Source: UBA1413 sp964650525 (GTDB taxonomy: Bacteria; Bacteroidota; Bacteroidia; Bacteroidales; Prolixibacteraceae). From it: 64,000 nt of DNA. Each line of letters starts with the position of its first letter. Position 1 is the first letter of the stretch. Under the pieces are notes generated by a model. It searched no databases. It was not told where the DNA came from and saw nothing but the letters and a program-made list of their open reading frames with translations. The stretch spans positions 1-64,000 of the forward strand of contig CAZYUA010000004.1 of the NCBI GenBank assembly GCA_964650525.1. The letters run 5' to 3'. The position numbers and the translations under genes are program-made. Positions 35,517-43,301 of the stretch are shown here, piece by piece.

Positions 35517-36278
35517 TTATTTTTTCTTTTCCTTTTTATACATTTCAAAGTAATCCCGTACAGAGGAACGTACTTCGTATTCGGTGGAAGTATAGGGCAG
35601 GACATTCTGGGCGTTAAACCAAACCATGAATGTGTCAGCCTCCGGTTCGTTCAGTCCCGTCAGCATCATCACCATCTGCTTGTTGTAATTCTGAGAGTGC
35701 ATTTCCCAATATTTTTCCAGCATCATGGCATCCCTGACCCGCCGTTTTTGCTTTTCCCTTTTGCTAAGGTAATAATTCCAGTATGAAAGGGGGTTGAAGA
35801 TGGCGGCCAATACCGGAGGTTTTTCATTGAAGGCATCCCCGCGTAATTCCTGCGGGATGTTGGTTTCTCTTCCTTTTGGGATACCATCCATGTTAACGTC
35901 CGGTTTGTCGCCGGTAACCCGGACTTCTTTCAAAGCATAGACTACCGGCTGCATGTAGAAAATCAGGGTGACGGCTTCGGAATAGGTACGGGGCAGGGTC
36001 ACAAGGGTTTGTCTGAAACCCATGGCTGACAGCTGAAGGGTATCGATATTCAGCATTTCTATCGAGAAATAACCGCCGGCATTAGAACTGGTACCCGTGC
36101 GGTACCTGGGGTAGACAATATTGACGTACGGTATGGGCATGCTGTCTCCGGCACTGACGATCCTGGCTTTTAACCTTACCAGCACCGGATCCGTTTCAAT
36201 CCCGGATGGCTGCCCTTTGGCTCTGGCACCTGCCAGACCCAGCATTATCAACAGGAAAAAAGCGGTTCGTCTCGGCAT
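35517..36278 (-). CDS. Exported carboxypeptidase-regulatory-like domain protein
   Basis: A 253-residue protein with an N-terminal signal (FFLLIMLGLAGARAKGQ). Residues ~35-120 look like a CarboxypepD_reg-like beta-sandwich (VRLKARIVSAGDSMPIPYVN, GTSSNAGGYFSIEM, LQLSAMGFRQTLVTLP) of the kind found at the start of TonB-dependent receptors, but no barrel follows. The C-terminal half is charged and helical (YLSKREKQKRRVRDAMMLEKY) and ends in a Lys-rich tail. It may be a periplasmic accessory or surface-assembly factor; the function is unknown. It lies downstream of valS on the same strand with a 216-nt gap and probably has its own promoter. Confidence 0.72.
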   Translation of the reverse strand: MPRRTAFFLLIMLGLAGARAKGQPSGIETDPVLVRLKARIVSAGDSMPIPYVNIVYPRYRTGTSSNAGGYFSIEMLNIDTLQLSAMGFRQTLVTLPRTYSEAVTLIFYMQPVVYALKEVRVTGDKPDVNMDGIPKGRETNIPQELRGDAFNEKPPVLAAIFNPLSYWNYYLSKREKQKRRVRDAMMLEKYWEMHSQNYNKQMVMMLTGLNEPEADTFMVWFNAQNVLPYTSTEYEVRSSVRDYFEMYKKEKKK

Positions 36279-36297
36279 CTCGACTAATGGTATTGGG

Positions 36298-36305
36298 CAA
36301 AGGTA
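36298..36305 (-). promoter_or_regulatory. Putative Bacteroidota -7 promoter element
   Basis: On the minus strand this reads TACCTTTG, an exact TAnnTTTG match, 20 nt before the start of the gene at 36278. No TTG -33 element is seen at the usual distance. Confidence 0.35.
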
Positions 36306-36494
36306 AGGATTATCAATTTTCAGCCCGGAATCATAACAACTTTTAACGGATCAGGCAAACCTCGTGACCGAAGCGGTCAATCCAAACCGTATCCGAAAAA
36401 TGGTTCGTTCAGTTTTCCGTGAAAGTTTTGGGGGTCATCTTCCTCTTCGCGGATTCCTCCGGTGGGAGTGAACCCCGGAACAGCCGGTACAAAC

Positions 36495-39125
36495 TTACTG
36501 AAGGGCTTCTATCCGTTGTTCCAGAATTCTGATTTTGGATTCCGCATCGGTCTGTTTGGCTCTTTCGCGGGAGATGACGGCTTCAGGGGCACTTTGCATA
36601 AACCGCTCATTTTCGAGTTTTTGCCTTACCATGGCAAGAAATCCCTGTGTATATTCCAGTTCCTCCCTGAGTTTTTCCAGTTCCTCTGAAGCATCTGCAT
36701 GTTGCTCCCTGATCAGATAGAAAGTAGTCGATTTGACATGAAAGGCAGCTGCTCCGCGGATCTCTTCCTCTACGATCCGGCAACTGCCGGTATTGCCCAG
36801 TTTCTCCAGGATCGCGCCGTATCGCGGTTCGTACCCTTTATCCCCGGGCCTGATCAGGATGTCAACCGGTTCCCTGTTCCCCAGGTTAGCGGCTTTTCTT
36901 GCTTTCCGGATGCCGGAAACCGCCTCTTTGAGGTTTTCAAAGCTTTCGAGCAGCGAGGGGTCAAAGGGTTTCTGATCAGGCAAGGGTGAGATCATAATGC
37001 TTTCTCCGGGTTTCCGTTCTTCCAGTTTTTGCCAGATCTCTTCCGTGATAAAAGGCATGAACGGATGCAACAGCTTCAGCAGGTTGTCAAAGAGCCCGGT
37101 AACCTCCTGAAAGGTCTGGCTATCCATCGGCTCCTGAAAAGGTGGTTTCACGATTTCCAGAAGCCAACCCGAAAACTCATCCCTGAAGGTGGTGTAAACG
37201 AGCATCAGGGCATCGGAGATGCGGAATTTACCGAAATGATCGGTTAAAATGGTGCTGACTTCATTGAGTTTATGGCGGAACCACTCGACAGCCAGGGCTG
37301 AATGTTCCGGTTGGGGAATCTTGTCAGAGACTGCCAGGCTTTTGATCAGGCGAAGCGAGTTCCATATTTTGGTGGCAAAGTTGGCACCCTGTTGTGGGAG
37401 ACTGTCGTCGAACAACAAGTCGCCCCCGGCCGGGGAACACAGCAACATGCCGACCCTCACCCCGTCGGCACCATATTTCCTGATCAGATCAAGGGGATCA
37501 GGTGAATTTCCCAGTGATTTTGACATTTTACGGCCCTGTTTATCGCGAACCATTCCGGTATAATAGACATTCCGGAACGGAAAGGTGTGCCGGTATTCGT
37601 ATCCGGCGATGATCATCCGAGCCACCCAGAAAAAGATGATATCAGGGGCTGTGATCAGGTCGCTGGTGGGGTAGTAATACCTTATTTCCCTGTTATCGGG
37701 ATGATTGATGCCGTCGAATACGGAAACAGGCCAAAGCCAGCTGCTGAACCAGGTGTCCAGCACGTCGTTATCCTGCCTCAGCTCCTCCTGGGTCAGGCCA
37801 GGATTTCCGGTATGTGACCGGGCCCGTTCCAGTGCTTCTGCTTCTGTTAATGCTACCACATAACTCCCGTCGGGCAGGTACCAGACCGGAATACGATGGC
37901 CCCACCATAACTGGCGGCTGATACACCAATCCTTGATATTGCTCACCCAGTGCCGGTAAATGTTTTTGAATTTTGCGGGGTGAAAGCGGATGGTATCATT
38001 TTCCACCTGGTCAATGGCTGGTTTGACCAGGTCATCCATTTTCAGGAACCACTGGGCCGACAATTTGGGTTCGATAATTACATCGGTGCGTTCTGAAAAC
38101 CCAATTTTATTGGTATAATCTTCAATTCTGACCAAATTCCCGGCCTCTTCCAGCAGGGGGACGATTTTCTCCCGGGCAGCAAAACGGTCTTCGCCGACCA
38201 GGATTTTCGCCTCTTTGCTCAGTGTGCCGTCGTCGTTGAAAATATCCACCGAATCCAGATGATGGTTCATCCCGATCAGGTAATCGTTGGGATCATGAGC
38301 CGGGGTAATCTTCAGGCAGCCGGTACCGAATTCCATATCGACATAAAGATCTTCAATCACAGGGACCAGCCGGTTGATCAGTGGAACAAATACCTTCTTT
38401 CCTCTCAGGTGGAGAAACCGTTCATCGGCCGGGTTGACGCAAACCGCGGTATCCCCAAGGATCGTTTCCGGACGGGTGGTGGCAACAGTAACATATTCAT
38501 GGTCCGATCCTTCGATTAAGTAGCGAACATAATACAACTTCGACCGGACCTCTTTGTACAGTACCTCTTCGTCTGAGAGAGCTGTCTTTGCTTTAGGGTC
38601 CCAGTTGACCATCCGTACGCCCCGGTAGATATGACCTTTGTTAAACAGATCGACAAATACACGGATCACCGATTCGCTGCGCTTTTCATCCATGGTGAAG
38701 CAGGTCCGGTCCCAGTCGCACGATGCTCCCAGTTTTTTGAGTTGTTCCAGGATAATTCCACCATGTTGTTCTGTCCAATCCCAGGCATGCTGAAGGAACT
38801 CTTCCCGTGAAAGTGCTGTCTTGGAAATCCCCTTTTTCTGCAGTTTGTTAACCACCTTGGCTTCGGTGGCTATGGAAGCATGGTCGGTTCCCGGCACCCA
38901 GCAGGCATTTTTCCCGGTCATGCGGGCCCGTCTGACCAGGATATCCTGGATGGTGTTGTTGAGCATATGCCCCATGTGCAGTACTCCTGTGACATTCGGT
39001 GGGGGAATCACAATCGTGTATGGCTCCCTTTCGTCGGGCACCGAATGGAAAAACCCCTGCTCCATCCAATACCGGTACCACTTGTCCTCTACTTCCACGG
39101 GACTATATCTGCTTTGAATTTCCAT
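36495..39125 (-). CDS. valS: Valyl-tRNA synthetase
   Basis: An 876-residue class I aminoacyl-tRNA synthetase of normal length for bacterial ValRS. The HIGH signature is PPPNVTGVLHMGHML, the editing (CP1) domain carries ATTRPETILGDTAVCVNP, the catalytic KMSKS is GRKMSKSLGNSPDPLDL, and the VWYLPDGSYVV and PFMPFITEEIWQKL motifs follow. The C-terminal 70 residues form a coiled coil that grips the tRNA. It charges tRNA-Val and hydrolyses mischarged Thr. It has a well-matched promoter at 39167-39196 on its own strand and diverges from the esterase gene. Confidence 0.98.
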   Translation of the reverse strand: MEIQSRYSPVEVEDKWYRYWMEQGFFHSVPDEREPYTIVIPPPNVTGVLHMGHMLNNTIQDILVRRARMTGKNACWVPGTDHASIATEAKVVNKLQKKGISKTALSREEFLQHAWDWTEQHGGIILEQLKKLGASCDWDRTCFTMDEKRSESVIRVFVDLFNKGHIYRGVRMVNWDPKAKTALSDEEVLYKEVRSKLYYVRYLIEGSDHEYVTVATTRPETILGDTAVCVNPADERFLHLRGKKVFVPLINRLVPVIEDLYVDMEFGTGCLKITPAHDPNDYLIGMNHHLDSVDIFNDDGTLSKEAKILVGEDRFAAREKIVPLLEEAGNLVRIEDYTNKIGFSERTDVIIEPKLSAQWFLKMDDLVKPAIDQVENDTIRFHPAKFKNIYRHWVSNIKDWCISRQLWWGHRIPVWYLPDGSYVVALTEAEALERARSHTGNPGLTQEELRQDNDVLDTWFSSWLWPVSVFDGINHPDNREIRYYYPTSDLITAPDIIFFWVARMIIAGYEYRHTFPFRNVYYTGMVRDKQGRKMSKSLGNSPDPLDLIRKYGADGVRVGMLLCSPAGGDLLFDDSLPQQGANFATKIWNSLRLIKSLAVSDKIPQPEHSALAVEWFRHKLNEVSTILTDHFGKFRISDALMLVYTTFRDEFSGWLLEIVKPPFQEPMDSQTFQEVTGLFDNLLKLLHPFMPFITEEIWQKLEERKPGESIMISPLPDQKPFDPSLLESFENLKEAVSGIRKARKAANLGNREPVDILIRPGDKGYEPRYGAILEKLGNTGSCRIVEEEIRGAAAFHVKSTTFYLIREQHADASEELEKLREELEYTQGFLAMVRQKLENERFMQSAPEAVISRERAKQTDAESKIRILEQRIEALQ

Positions 39126-39166
39126 ATGCCGAAATTGTTATTTCCTGTTTTATCGCCATGAAGACA

Positions 39167-39196
39167 CAAAAGTAACAGGAAAATAGTAAAGGACAA
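39167..39196 (-). promoter_or_regulatory. valS promoter (TTG-19 bp-TACTTTTG)
   Basis: On the minus strand a TTG (39194-39196) is separated by exactly 19 bp from TACTTTTG (39167-39174). Both parts and the spacing agree with the Bacteroidota -33/-7 housekeeping promoter. The expected start site gives a leader of about 35 nt. Confidence 0.6.
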
Positions 39197-39385
39197 TTTC
39201 TGCTTATCGATTACTTCCGGTAAATCGCGGATATCCTATGCACCGGGTAAGCTCTTGGTGGCAATCAGTGTCACCGTTTTGTCTCAGATAAGGGGAGGGG
39301 CCACCTTCAATAAAAACATTCCGGAAGCTATTCCAGTAAGGCATTCTTACTATTGGGGGAATGTGCGAACGAACCGGAAAAAACG

Positions 39386-39393
39386 TAATTTTG
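39386..39393 (+). promoter_or_regulatory. Putative -7 promoter element of the esterase gene
   Basis: TAATTTTG lies 38 nt upstream of the ATG at 39431. It matches TAnnTTTG; no -33 TTG is evident. Confidence 0.35.
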
Positions 39394-39430
39394 GGAAAGC
39401 TATTCAATGTGTTTAATAAACAGAACCTGT

Positions 39431-40597
39431 ATGAAAAGAGTGCTTATTCCGGCCATTGCCTGGATTTTTTTGTTTTCGTTCAGTTCGCGGGCCCAGCAAG
39501 CATCATGGGGTGGTACCCGGATTGTATCTCCCGAAGTTCATAGTGATCATTCGGTCACATTCCGTCTGATGGCCAAATCAGCCTCCCGGGTAGGTCTTTC
39601 CGGAAACTGGATGCCAGGGTGGGGTACGGTTGTCGATATGGTAAACGATACCGGTCTCTGGACCCTAACCACGGATCCACTGCCATCAGAGATGTATACG
39701 TATTCTTTCGTGGTCGATGGAGTGCGTACCATCGACCCGGGAAATGCCCGGGTTGTCAGAGATGGAACCCGTAATGAAAGCATGGTAATGGTCCCGGGGG
39801 AACGGGCCGACCTTTATGCCACCCGGGAAGTGCCGCACGGAACCCTTGAGGAGGTATGGTATCCCTCGCCTATACTGGGCATGGACCGGTTGATGTACGT
39901 ATATACTCCGCCGGGATACCGGGAGGGTAAGGAATCTTATCCGGTGTTATATCTGTTGCATGGTGGAGGAGGGGATGAGGATGCCTGGACGACCCTGGGA
40001 CGGGCGCCTCAAATTTTGGACAATCTGCTGGCCCTGGGAAAAGCCAGGCCCATGATTGTGGTGATGACCAACGGCAACCCCGGTCAGGCGGCCGCCTCAG
40101 TGGTCGTTCCCCCTGTTCCGGCTGCCGGGAGGCAGGGCCCGGGTGCCATGGGCCAGGGTAAATTTGAGGAAAGCCTCGTTAAGGACGTGATCCCTTTTGT
40201 GGAAAAATATTACCGTGTAACCGCAAACAAAGATCACCGCGCCGTAGCGGGCCTTTCCATGGGAGGGATGCAAACCATGAACCTCGCCAATACCTGGCCC
40301 GGGGTCTTTTCCTATTTCGGCGTAATGAGCATGGGACTGACCGACAGGAGTCGCTTTGGTATCAGCGAGGACCCCGGGCAACGAATTCAAAACCTGCAAA
40401 ACCTTCGGAACAGCGGAGTGAAACTCTACTGGATTGCCTGTGGTACGGAGGATTTCCTTTTCAACAGCGCCCGGGAACTATGTAAATTTCTCGACGACCA
40501 ACAGTTTCCGTACCGATACCTGGAGACGGGAGGCGGTCATACCTGGACCAACTGGAGAATCTATCTTTCAGAACTGGTACCCCTGCTCTTTCAGTAA
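39431..40597 (+). CDS. Secreted esterase (enterochelin/feruloyl esterase-like)
   Basis: A 388-residue exported alpha/beta hydrolase. The signal peptide is MKRVLIPAIAWIFLFSFSSRAQ. Residues ~30-125 form an E-set/CBM48-like beta-sandwich (VTFRLMAKSASRVGLSGNW). The esterase D-like domain (about 140-388) has YVYTPPGYREGKESYPVLYL, LLHGGGGDEDAW, the nucleophile in AGLSMGGMQTM, an acidic residue in ACGTEDFLF and the histidine in TGGGHTWTNW. Proteins with this layout often remove ferulate or acetyl groups from plant xylan or pectin, which would suit an organism with the pectate-lyase locus in this window; siderophore hydrolysis is the alternative. The start at 39431 was chosen for the signal peptide. 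Confidence 0.88.
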   Translation: MKRVLIPAIAWIFLFSFSSRAQQASWGGTRIVSPEVHSDHSVTFRLMAKSASRVGLSGNWMPGWGTVVDMVNDTGLWTLTTDPLPSEMYTYSFVVDGVRTIDPGNARVVRDGTRNESMVMVPGERADLYATREVPHGTLEEVWYPSPILGMDRLMYVYTPPGYREGKESYPVLYLLHGGGGDEDAWTTLGRAPQILDNLLALGKARPMIVVMTNGNPGQAAASVVVPPVPAAGRQGPGAMGQGKFEESLVKDVIPFVEKYYRVTANKDHRAVAGLSMGGMQTMNLANTWPGVFSYFGVMSMGLTDRSRFGISEDPGQRIQNLQNLRNSGVKLYWIACGTEDFLFNSARELCKFLDDQQFPYRYLETGGGHTWTNWRIYLSELVPLLFQ

Positions 40598-40638
40598 GTT
40601 TCTGACGATTCCCATCCGGGGAGTTCAGATTGCCATCT

Positions 40639-40660
40639 AAAAAGCCGGCAACAGTCCGGC
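40639..40660 (-). terminator. Putative intrinsic terminator of the minus-strand operon
   Basis: On the minus strand GCCGG-ACTGTTG-CCGGC is followed directly by TTTTT. It lies about 190 nt past the stop of the GGGtGRT gene. The stem has only 5 bp, so strength is uncertain. Confidence 0.45.
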
Positions 40661-40850
40661 GCGGATTCACGCCGATGCCAAAGCAATACGGAGAGTCCTT
40701 GTTGACCTGTCCTGGTCCGGCCGGGAATCCCCGCTGTGCAACAACCGGATGCAGGCATTTGATTGCCTCGGCAATGGTTTCTGGTTTGCCCATGGCAATG
40801 TAATGGTTGCCCGCACCGGCAGCGGAAAACGATCCCGGGGTTTTTGCATC

Positions 40851-41843
40851 TCAGGCTTGAGAAACGGCTACCGCGACCGCTACGGAGGCGCCGACCATCG
40901 GGTTATTTCCCATTCCGATGAGGCCCATCATTTCGACATGGGCAGGCACCGATGAGGAGCCGGCAAATTGGGCGTCGGAGTGCATCCTGCCCATGGTGTC
41001 GGTTAATCCGTACGATGCCGGTCCGGCAGCCATGTTGTCGGGGTGCAGGGTACGGCCGGTACCTCCGCCTGACGCCACTGAAAAGTATCTCTTTCCCTGT
41101 TCCAGGCACTCTTTTTTGTAAGTGCCAGCCACCGGATGCTGAAACCGGGTGGGGTTCGTAGAATTTCCGGTGATGGAGACATCCACCCCTTCTTTATGGC
41201 AGATGGCCACGCCTTCGCGGACATCATCCGCCCCATAGCAGTTTACCTTCCCCTTTTCACCGGTGGAGTATGCTTTGCGCATCACTTCCCTGAGTTCCCC
41301 GGTAAAATAGTCAAATTCCGTTTGGACATAGGTAAACCCATTCACCCGGGCGATGATTTTGGCGGCATCCTTGCCTAATCCGTTGAGGATCACACGCAAG
41401 GGCTCCTTACGAACCCGGTTGGCTGATTTGGCAAGTCCGATGGCTCCTTCAGCAGCGGCAAATGACTCATGACCGGCAATAAAAGCAAAACATTTGGTCT
41501 CTTCGCGCAACAACATGGCTGCCAGGTTACCATGACCCAACCCTACCTTGCGGTCGTCGGCCACGGACCCCGGAATGCAAAAAGCCTGCAGACCTTCACC
41601 CAGCGTGGTGGCGATATCTGCCGCACGGGTCTGTCCTTTCCTGATGGCAATAGCTGCTCCCATGGTGTAAGCCCAGCAGGCATTCTCAAAGGCTATGGGC
41701 TGTATCTCCCGGACAATCCGGAACACATCCACACCCTTGTCATCACATATTTTTTTGGCTTCTTCGAGCGAAGAAATCCCGTTTGAATTCAAAACCTTGT
41801 TGATCTGTTTAATCCGTCTGTCGTAACTTTCAAATAATGGCAT
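40851..41843 (-). CDS. GGGtGRT protein (glycine-rich SFCGS family)
   Basis: A 330-residue soluble protein that carries the name-giving motif SVASGGGTGRTLHPDNMAAG near residue 260. Other stretches look like this family: FENACWAYTMGAAIAIRKG, GEGLQAFCIPGSVADDRKVGLGHGN, CFAFIAGHESFAAAEGAIGLA, and the C-terminal MMGLIGMGNNPMVGASVAVAVA. The family occurs mainly in anaerobes and has no proven function. It is normally encoded beside the NifU-like protein found here 12 nt upstream, which suggests a joint job, perhaps in iron-sulfur or sulfur metabolism (inference). Several conserved cysteines and glycine loops could bind a cofactor. Confidence 0.85.
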   Translation of the reverse strand: MPLFESYDRRIKQINKVLNSNGISSLEEAKKICDDKGVDVFRIVREIQPIAFENACWAYTMGAAIAIRKGQTRAADIATTLGEGLQAFCIPGSVADDRKVGLGHGNLAAMLLREETKCFAFIAGHESFAAAEGAIGLAKSANRVRKEPLRVILNGLGKDAAKIIARVNGFTYVQTEFDYFTGELREVMRKAYSTGEKGKVNCYGADDVREGVAICHKEGVDVSITGNSTNPTRFQHPVAGTYKKECLEQGKRYFSVASGGGTGRTLHPDNMAAGPASYGLTDTMGRMHSDAQFAGSSSVPAHVEMMGLIGMGNNPMVGASVAVAVAVSQA

Positions 41844-41855
41844 AGCTGGTACCTC

Positions 41856-42548
41856 CTATTCTTTGCGTGGGTCAATAATTTTCACGGCATCCTCCATACG
41901 GCCATATTTGCCCGAGGCTTTTTTGATTGCCTCTCCCGGATCGGTTCCCGTCTTAATCATATCGAGCATTCGCCCCAAATTAATGAATTCATAGCCGATG
42001 ATTTCACTGTCGGCATCAAGTCCGATCCGGGTCACATAACCTTCGGTAATTTCCAGATAGCGGGGTCCTTTGGCCACTGTGCCGTACATCGTAGCTGTAA
42101 CACTGCGCAGTCCTTTGCCCAGATCTTCCAGTCCGGCCCCTATGGGAAGCCCGCCTTCGGAAAAGGCAGTCTGTGTGCGGCCATAGACAATCTGAAGAAA
42201 CAGCTCCCGCATGGCAGTATTGATGGCGTCACACACCAGGTCGGTATTCAGGGCTTCCAGAATGGTCTTGCCGGGCAGGATCTCCGCAGCCATGGCGGCA
42301 GAATGGGTCATGCCCGTGCAGCCAATGGTTTCCACCAGGGCCTCCTCGATGATGCCATCCTTCACATTCAGCGTTAGTTTGCAGGCACCCTGCTGCGGGG
42401 CACACCACCCCACACCATGTGTCAGACCGGAAATGTCTTTAATATCCCTGGCTTTTACCCATTTCCCTTCTTCGGGTATGGGTGCAGGTCCATGATTCGC
42501 GCCCTGGGCTACGCAAACCATGTGTTCCACTTCGTGTGTAAAATTCAT
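41856..42548 (-). CDS. NifU-like iron-sulfur cluster assembly scaffold-type protein
   Basis: A 230-residue protein with a NifU/IscU N-like core: GVGWCAPQQGACKLTLNV, DGIIEEALVETIGCTGMTHSAAMAAEIL and a following LVCDAINTAMRELF. Thus Cys residues are present in the three places expected for scaffold-type ligands, though the spacing differs from canonical IscU (no C-G-D motif visible). The C-terminal ~70 residues (ATMYGTVAKGPRYLEITEGYV...) are an added beta-rich part. It is the first gene of a two-gene operon with the GGGtGRT protein. A direct role as Fe-S scaffold is assumed from the family name rather than shown. Confidence 0.83.
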   Translation of the reverse strand: MNFTHEVEHMVCVAQGANHGPAPIPEEGKWVKARDIKDISGLTHGVGWCAPQQGACKLTLNVKDGIIEEALVETIGCTGMTHSAAMAAEILPGKTILEALNTDLVCDAINTAMRELFLQIVYGRTQTAFSEGGLPIGAGLEDLGKGLRSVTATMYGTVAKGPRYLEITEGYVTRIGLDADSEIIGYEFINLGRMLDMIKTGTDPGEAIKKASGKYGRMEDAVKIIDPRKE

Positions 42549-42675
42549 TTGTCTAAGTTTAATCGTTTTGAATAGAATGACAGTGCGTTACTGTTTTTTC
42601 ATCCTTTGACCGTTGCTGGCAGCTCCTATCTGTTGTTTTGTAAAACCGTCGGTAAAAAGACAGGAAGACCACAGG

Positions 42676-42683
42676 CAAAAGTA
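42676..42683 (-). promoter_or_regulatory. Putative -7 promoter element of the NifU-like/GGGtGRT operon
   Basis: The minus strand reads TACTTTTG, an exact consensus match 128 nt upstream of the start at 42548. At the -33 position the sequence is GTG instead of TTG. Confidence 0.4.
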
Positions 42684-42809
42684 ACAGCTTAATGATAGGA
42701 AGCACATTCTGACCGGGAAAAAAAGTCGACGTTAATTTAAAATTCAGATGAGAATTCCCCGATCATCCGGATTTCAGTTCTTTTTTGTGGAAAAGGCAGT
42801 AATTTTCGA

Positions 42810-43262
42810 TCAACCCGGGGTTTCCAGCAGCAGCGTTTCAAGAATTTCGACTGCATTCTCCACAAAAACCCTGCATCGAGTTTCTGATAAGCCCAGTTCA
42901 CTGATTTTCCGGTTTTCCTCCGGATTGTTCATGTCGAGATTCAGCAGCAATTGCCGGCAATTCAGCGAACCGTGCCTTTGTTCGAATTCCCGGCAAAACG
43001 CACGGGCCAGGGTGTAGGTATTTTGTTTTTTGGATTCTTCATCACGGAGGCCTTTGCCATACTGCAGGCCCAGCGCCATCAGGGCTCCGGTAACGGCTCC
43101 GCAGGTGCGTTGCTGCCGCCCCATGCCCCCGCCGAAAGCACAGGCTACCTTCAGGCTGACGTCTTCTGAAATTCCAAGCCCGGGAGCAAAGGCAACCAAT
43201 ACAGACTGGGAACAATTGTACCCGTTCCTGAAATAATGAGAGGCTTTTTCTGTACGTTTCAC
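42810..43262 (-). CDS. C_GCAxxG_C_C family protein
   Basis: A 150-residue protein with the family pattern of spaced cysteines: GYNCSQSVLVAFA near the N-terminus, VACAFGGGMGRQQRTCGAVTGALM in the middle, then FCREFEQRHGSLNCRQLL, and a last Cys in SETRCRVFVENAVEIL. The family is common in anaerobes, is probably a small redox or metal-binding protein, and has no firm function. The gene lies between the pectate-lyase gene (39 nt upstream stop) and the NifU-like/GGGtGRT pair (261 nt downstream), all on the minus strand. It may be expressed by read-through from the large operon. Confidence 0.9.
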   Translation of the reverse strand: MKRTEKASHYFRNGYNCSQSVLVAFAPGLGISEDVSLKVACAFGGGMGRQQRTCGAVTGALMALGLQYGKGLRDEESKKQNTYTLARAFCREFEQRHGSLNCRQLLLNLDMNNPEENRKISELGLSETRCRVFVENAVEILETLLLETPG

Positions 43263-43301
43263 GATCTTATCATGTATTATACCAATCCTTTGGAAATAAC
43301 T

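Larger units (their letters stand above)
39126..39430. other. Divergent promoter region between valS and the esterase gene
   Basis: The 305 nt contain the valS promoter (39167-39196, minus) and a candidate esterase promoter (39386-39393, plus). The middle part (39200-39370) shows no gene, tRNA or recognisable leader element. Confidence 0.45.
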
